Shown here piece by piece: positions 60,566 through 64,000 of a stretch of 64,000 bases of DNA (within the stretch, counting starts at the first letter, position 1; every line of letters starts with the position of its first letter). A program made the translations under genes and the position numbers. The notes beneath the pieces were generated by a model, which ran no database searches, was not told the DNA's origin, and saw nothing but the letters and a program-made list of their open reading frames with translations. This DNA comes from a virus, in the IMG/VR virus record IMGVR_UViG_3300005289_000052, positions 1 through 64,000 of that record; one strand, 5' to 3'.

Positions 60566-61738
60566 CTACTTGAATGCTAGAAAGAGAGCCGCAAGTCCAG
60601 TTGCAATGGCGGGAACCCACTTGAGTAACTCCGAAGAATCTTTTCTCGCATAACTGCGCTCTTCGTAGTGATCTTTACGCTCGAGCGATGCCACTGCTCG
60701 AAGGTGTTCTACTCTTGTTTGTTCTTCTTTAAGTCTGGCACTAGCCTCGTTGATACGAGCTTCCTCCAAACGCCACCGGTGTTCCTGAGTCTTACGGTCG
60801 CTTTCCTCCGCGACGCGCCGTTCCTCGATGTTGCGTTTCCACTCTTCGTGTTCCTGATCTCTGGTGATCCGCTCCAACTTAAGACGATGTTCTGTCTCTT
60901 TCAAGTCGTGAGCGAACTGATCAAGTTCACGTTTCCTCTCAGCGGCGATGTCTCCCAATACCATCGCTTCCTCGTAGGACTTAAACATTCCCAAGAATTC
61001 CTCAGCTTCTGGGAAGGCGAAGTAATCAGACCTAGGTGCTCCAACACCCCCATGTTCGGATACAGGCGCGGTAGACGCCCGATAGACACCGGACTTACGT
61101 CCAGGATCTTTCGTGGGTTGGACTAGGAAGATTTCTTTGTTGATGTTAATGAAACGAGGTCCGAAGATGTCTTCATTGTCAACAATCTGTAGGAAGTACC
61201 CCACTGCTCCCACAGTGTTGATCGTTTCGTTGTTTGCTACTAGGCGGTTGCGAATACCTTCATCGCTGAAGGGATGGTGCGGGACATAACCCCCTTGCAT
61301 CGTGGAAACCACGACGTCAAGGTTAACAAGGTATAATGATCCTCCAGATGCGGCTACATCAGCCTCATCTACACCGTAGTCCACTTGGGCATGACACTGC
61401 CCCATTCGCTGTCGCACACTTCCCTGCAAGACTGCGTCCCTTAAAGCACGCATTCCATCAGAGGTAGCATTTGATAGGCGGTCTACGTCAATATTTACAC
61501 CGGACCGATACTTGATCGTGTATCGGACGATGAACTTGTTAAGAGCCTTCACATTCATTGGCTGAATGATCAGGGGCATTCCAGAACGGTCAACTAACGT
61601 AACGGGGGTACGAAACCCGTTATAAAACTCCTTCTCTATGGAAAGTTGCGCTCCCGGACCTAATTCAAGCACGCCAGGTACTTCGGTCAGGTGAGCTTCT
61701 CTGTTTATCAGTTGGTTGTTGTGGATATATTGGCTCAT
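60566..61738 (-). CDS. Protein with coiled coil and C-terminal tail anchor
   Basis: 390 residues from the ATG at 61738. Residues 1-240 are a beta-rich globular domain. Residues about 260-365 form a long charged coiled coil (Glu, Arg, Lys, Gln). Residues about 372-390 are a hydrophobic C-terminal helix (WVPAIATGLAALFLAF). Tail-anchored or membrane-embedded topology is unusual for a virion gene. A TATATTA-type promoter lies upstream. Confidence 0.65.
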   Translation of the reverse strand: MSQYIHNNQLINREAHLTEVPGVLELGPGAQLSIEKEFYNGFRTPVTLVDRSGMPLIIQPMNVKALNKFIVRYTIKYRSGVNIDVDRLSNATSDGMRALRDAVLQGSVRQRMGQCHAQVDYGVDEADVAASGGSLYLVNLDVVVSTMQGGYVPHHPFSDEGIRNRLVANNETINTVGAVGYFLQIVDNEDIFGPRFININKEIFLVQPTKDPGRKSGVYRASTAPVSEHGGVGAPRSDYFAFPEAEEFLGMFKSYEEAMVLGDIAAERKRELDQFAHDLKETEHRLKLERITRDQEHEEWKRNIEERRVAEESDRKTQEHRWRLEEARINEASARLKEEQTRVEHLRAVASLERKDHYEERSYARKDSSELLKWVPAIATGLAALFLAFK

Positions 61739-61802
61739 AGTTTCACACTGAGAAAGGGATAGCATTTGTAGATTTGTGTGAATGGCATTCCTCTGTGATT
61801 GT

Positions 61803-61821
61803 ACACTTTGATAATATACAC
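61803..61821 (-). promoter_or_regulatory. Putative phage promoter, TATATTA type
   Basis: Minus-strand reading GTGTATATTATCAAAGTGT, the third and most divergent copy of the motif, 65-83 bases upstream of the ATG at 61738. Confidence 0.45.
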
Positions 61822-61840
61822 TTGAAATGACTTTGAATAG

Positions 61841-61895
61841 ACGGCATAAAAAGAAGGAAGTCCTCCTGAGCCCGAAAGCCCAGGAGGTTTCCTTT
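61841..61895 (-). terminator. Terminator of the capsid gene
   Basis: On the minus strand, AAGGAAACCTCCTGGGCT, loop TTCG, GGCTCAGGAGG..CTTCCTT followed by CTTTTTATGCCGTC. Distal of two tandem hairpins downstream of the capsid gene. Confidence 0.8.
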
Positions 61896-61913
61896 TGAGT
61901 CCCCACTTAAAGG

Positions 61914-61950
61914 ACACTCCTCAGGAGCCGAAGCCCCTAAGGAGGTGTTA
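61914..61950 (-). other. Second hairpin downstream of the capsid gene
   Basis: An imperfect inverted repeat pairing ACACTCCTCAGG with CCTAAGGAGGTGT, proximal to the capsid stop codon at 62007. It lacks its own T-run, so it may act as an mRNA 3' stabiliser or processing site. Confidence 0.5.
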
Positions 61951-62006
61951 CCAACCGAAGACCATCAAGTCTCGTGGTTGTGACAAGCTCGGCCAACGTT
62001 TTTCGC

Positions 62007-64000
62007 TTATTGCTCTTGAGTGGCAACAACGATTTTGTTGGTAAGAACTTTATCCAACCCCTTCACTTTGATGATGGCCATGGCAGGGAGGTGGTTGATG
62101 TGCAGGTTACGCGGTTGCACCATGGCTTCCGGGTAAGTACCGCCATCACGTTGAACCATCATGCTGGAAGCCAGCTCAGGAATCCACGCGTGCACACCGA
62201 AGGTGAGCGGGTCGATGCCTTCGGATTGGCCCATGCGGGTCAGACCGATGATGATGGTGTCCTTCATACGGAAGTCGAAGGAGGACTCGATTTGGTATTC
62301 TGGGAAAGCAATACCGAAGGTGCGGCTGTCGCCGACGACCATCAGGTGACGCTGGAGAACCACGTCGGTACCGATCAGCAGCTTCGGCTGTTGCGAGCCA
62401 GTTACGGCAGCGTTCAGCGCAGGCTGGTAGCCGGTGTCGCGGTACATGCGGTAGGACACGTCACGGATGGCGTTAACCAGGATGGCGTTGATGTCTTGCG
62501 CACGGTCCATGTCACGGATGGAGTTGATCTCTTGCTCCAGATCAATTTCCTTCTCTTCGAAGAAAGGCTTGATCAGGAAGCGACCAACACCTTCCACTTC
62601 TGGGATGGTGTCTTGACGCTTGACGGCCTTGGCGTAGGCCTTCAGGGTTTCTGCGTAGTTCAACAGGCGGGTAACCGCGTTGTTGGTGTTACGCACGCGC
62701 ACGGCGTTGATCAGCATTTCCAGGTCGCGAGCGTCGCGGTTCGAACCGGCCGGGGAAGGCGCGGAGATCGGAGCACCCAGCGGGATGTGGAAACGGAAGG
62801 TGCGGTCGTTGGTGTCCAGCAGCAGACCACGAGTACGACGGTTGCTGTTGGTACGAGCAGCTTTCAGATCGTAAGCAACAACGGCAGCGCCTTTCAGCGA
62901 AGCAACGATTGGAGCACCAGCGCCGGAGACCAGGCTGATTTCTTTACCGTCGGCACCGACGATGGAGTCAACAGTCACAGGGGAGCTGTACACACGGCCG
63001 TTACCGAGCTGAGTGTCGAAGTCGCCGTTCAGGTTGACAGCCAGGCGCACGGTCACGTTGGCAGCGGTGATGGCAGCCAGCAGAGTAGGTGCAACGCCAG
63101 CGGTGGTGAGGGTGTCTTTGTCCAGGACCAGGTCAGCGGTCTTGAAGTTCAGGTTCATCTCACGGTTGGCGCCTTCAACCGACTTCACGAAGTGGCTACG
63201 AGCCAGACGTGCAGTCACATACTTCACAGCTTCGCCGTCGGCGAGCTGGATGTAGATGTTTTCCAGACCGATCGAGTTGTCGATCGCGTCGGTGTGGTCG
63301 ATGATGCCAGCGCCGATCAGGCCAGGGTGTTGGGACAGACCCAGCAGGTTCAGCTCAACGTTGATTGCCAGCGGGGCAGTCGGTACGTCGATGTTGCTGA
63401 TGCGGCGAACAACTGGGGCTACCAGTGCTTCGTCGATGAACTTGTCTGCGTTGCCGCCGTTGGCGAGAACGACAGGAACCAGGCTGGTGGATTCGTCGGC
63501 CAGGATTTTGTGGTCCATGGCAGCTTCGACCAGGTTCTTACGGTTCCAGTCAGTCACCTTACCGGTGTTGCTGTGCTGGATGGCGTTGTGAACCAGGGTA
63601 CGACGAACGGTGATGTCCAGGCCGCCTTGCTCTGGCGGTACGACGGTGGTCGGGTACCACATCTCGGAGAAGCTGTCCTGTACGGCAGCTTTCACGTTGA
63701 AGACGATGGAGTAAGGCAGGAACTTGGCCAGCTCACGTTCGTCGAACGATTCCAGGGATGGGGTGTCACGGGTGTCAACGACACCAGCAGCGCCGCTCGA
63801 ACCGATGTCGACGACGTTGTCACCGGAAGCCTGGGAGCGCATGGCGACTTCGGCGTATTCGGCCGGGTTACCAGCAGCCATGGCAGCGATCGCACCGGCT
63901 TGCAGTTGGGTATCGGTCAGATCTTCTTCGCCGTCTTCACCAGCTTCACCATCTTCCAGGGAAGGGCGCAGCGATGCGAAAGCGTCTTTGATCTCACGGC
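62007..64000 (-). CDS. Probable major capsid protein, 5' part missing
   Basis: The reading frame stays open from 62007 past 64000, so the start is outside; about 664 residues are visible. The first visible part is acidic (EDGEAGEDGEEDL). It reaches SLESFDERELAKFLPYSIVF, where cleavage after Glu in S-L-E would match prohead protease maturation. The rest is long and beta-rich, with VVPPEQGGLDITVRRTL and RNLHINHLPAMAIIKVKGLD. Strong C/G-ending codon bias points to a very abundant protein. Position near the polymerase and portal genes matches phiKZ capsid gp120. Confidence 0.6.
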   Translation of the reverse strand, partial: REIKDAFASLRPSLEDGEAGEDGEEDLTDTQLQAGAIAAMAAGNPAEYAEVAMRSQASGDNVVDIGSSGAAGVVDTRDTPSLESFDERELAKFLPYSIVFNVKAAVQDSFSEMWYPTTVVPPEQGGLDITVRRTLVHNAIQHSNTGKVTDWNRKNLVEAAMDHKILADESTSLVPVVLANGGNADKFIDEALVAPVVRRISNIDVPTAPLAINVELNLLGLSQHPGLIGAGIIDHTDAIDNSIGLENIYIQLADGEAVKYVTARLARSHFVKSVEGANREMNLNFKTADLVLDKDTLTTAGVAPTLLAAITAANVTVRLAVNLNGDFDTQLGNGRVYSSPVTVDSIVGADGKEISLVSGAGAPIVASLKGAAVVAYDLKAARTNSNRRTRGLLLDTNDRTFRFHIPLGAPISAPSPAGSNRDARDLEMLINAVRVRNTNNAVTRLLNYAETLKAYAKAVKRQDTIPEVEGVGRFLIKPFFEEKEIDLEQEINSIRDMDRAQDINAILVNAIRDVSYRMYRDTGYQPALNAAVTGSQQPKLLIGTDVVLQRHLMVVGDSRTFGIAFPEYQIESSFDFRMKDTIIIGLTRMGQSEGIDPLTFGVHAWIPELASSMMVQRDGGTYPEAMVQPRNLHINHLPAMAIIKVKGLDKVLTNKIVVATQEQ

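Noticed and set aside
1-64000. tRNA genes, CRISPR arrays, insertion sequences and attachment sites
   Set aside because: No cloverleaf-like segments, regularly spaced direct repeats with unique spacers, transposase motifs or terminal inverted repeats were seen; the direct repeats found lie inside fibre genes.

Overview
The window looks like one segment of a large tailed-phage (jumbo myovirus) genome, most likely from the phiKZ-related group that infects Gammaproteobacteria. The reasons are dense gene packing on both strands in operon blocks, large head and tail structural proteins, a portal-like protein, a probable major capsid protein, a lysis cassette, a RecA/UvsX-like ATPase, an SbcC/gp46-like ATPase, a RuvC-like nuclease, and a protein resembling the N-terminal part of a split RNA polymerase beta subunit next to the capsid gene. 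The family assignment rests on recognition by eye and on remembered gene order; no database search was possible. Many structural genes cannot be named and are described as such. I saw no tRNA, CRISPR array or insertion sequence.

Layout. 1-8.7 kb: virion or tail-type genes of unknown function, one of which (7.0-7.7 kb) resembles the extreme C-terminus of RNA polymerase beta. 8.7-10.5 kb: a minus-strand operon of five very small genes. 10.6-15.4 kb: small membrane proteins, the UvsX-like ATPase, a likely internal head protein and a long RNase H-fold protein. 15.4-19.5 kb: unknown virion-type genes and an extremely acidic low-complexity protein. 19.7-22.1 kb: the SbcC/gp46-like ATPase. 22.2-23.3 kb: a tail-spike (gpV/gp5-like) gene and a PAAR-like tip. 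24.6-31.8 kb: three tail-fibre genes, two of which carry 61-residue repeats.

31.8-43.4 kb: the most striking region, a plus-strand run of 15 tightly packed genes, many with overlapping start and stop codons. It encodes six radical SAM enzymes, one JmjC/cupin-like protein, three 2-oxoglutarate/Fe(II) oxygenase-like proteins, five uncharacterised proteins and, directly after the first radical SAM gene, a protein ending in a CHxxCHxxCHC tail. It reads as a phage-encoded peptide or protein modification locus. The Cys/His-rich protein or the adjacent tail fibres are the obvious candidate substrates, but this is inference.

43.4-47.4 kb: endolysin with a peptidoglycan-binding domain and an EF-hand-like loop, a probable ejected internal head protein, a possible holin, overlapping o-spanin and i-spanin genes, and a RuvC-like nuclease. 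47.4-53.1 kb: structural genes, including a 954-residue protein with a C-terminal array of GF(D/E)Y repeats. 53.2-56.0 kb: portal-like protein. 56.1-64.0 kb: small and large virion-type genes, the RNA polymerase beta N-terminal-like protein and the capsid gene, which runs off the right edge.

Two regulatory patterns recur. Intrinsic terminators, often bidirectional between convergent genes, are followed in the direction of transcription by a conserved tail close to TTATGCCGTC. Three minus-strand operons are preceded by a TATATTA-centred motif.
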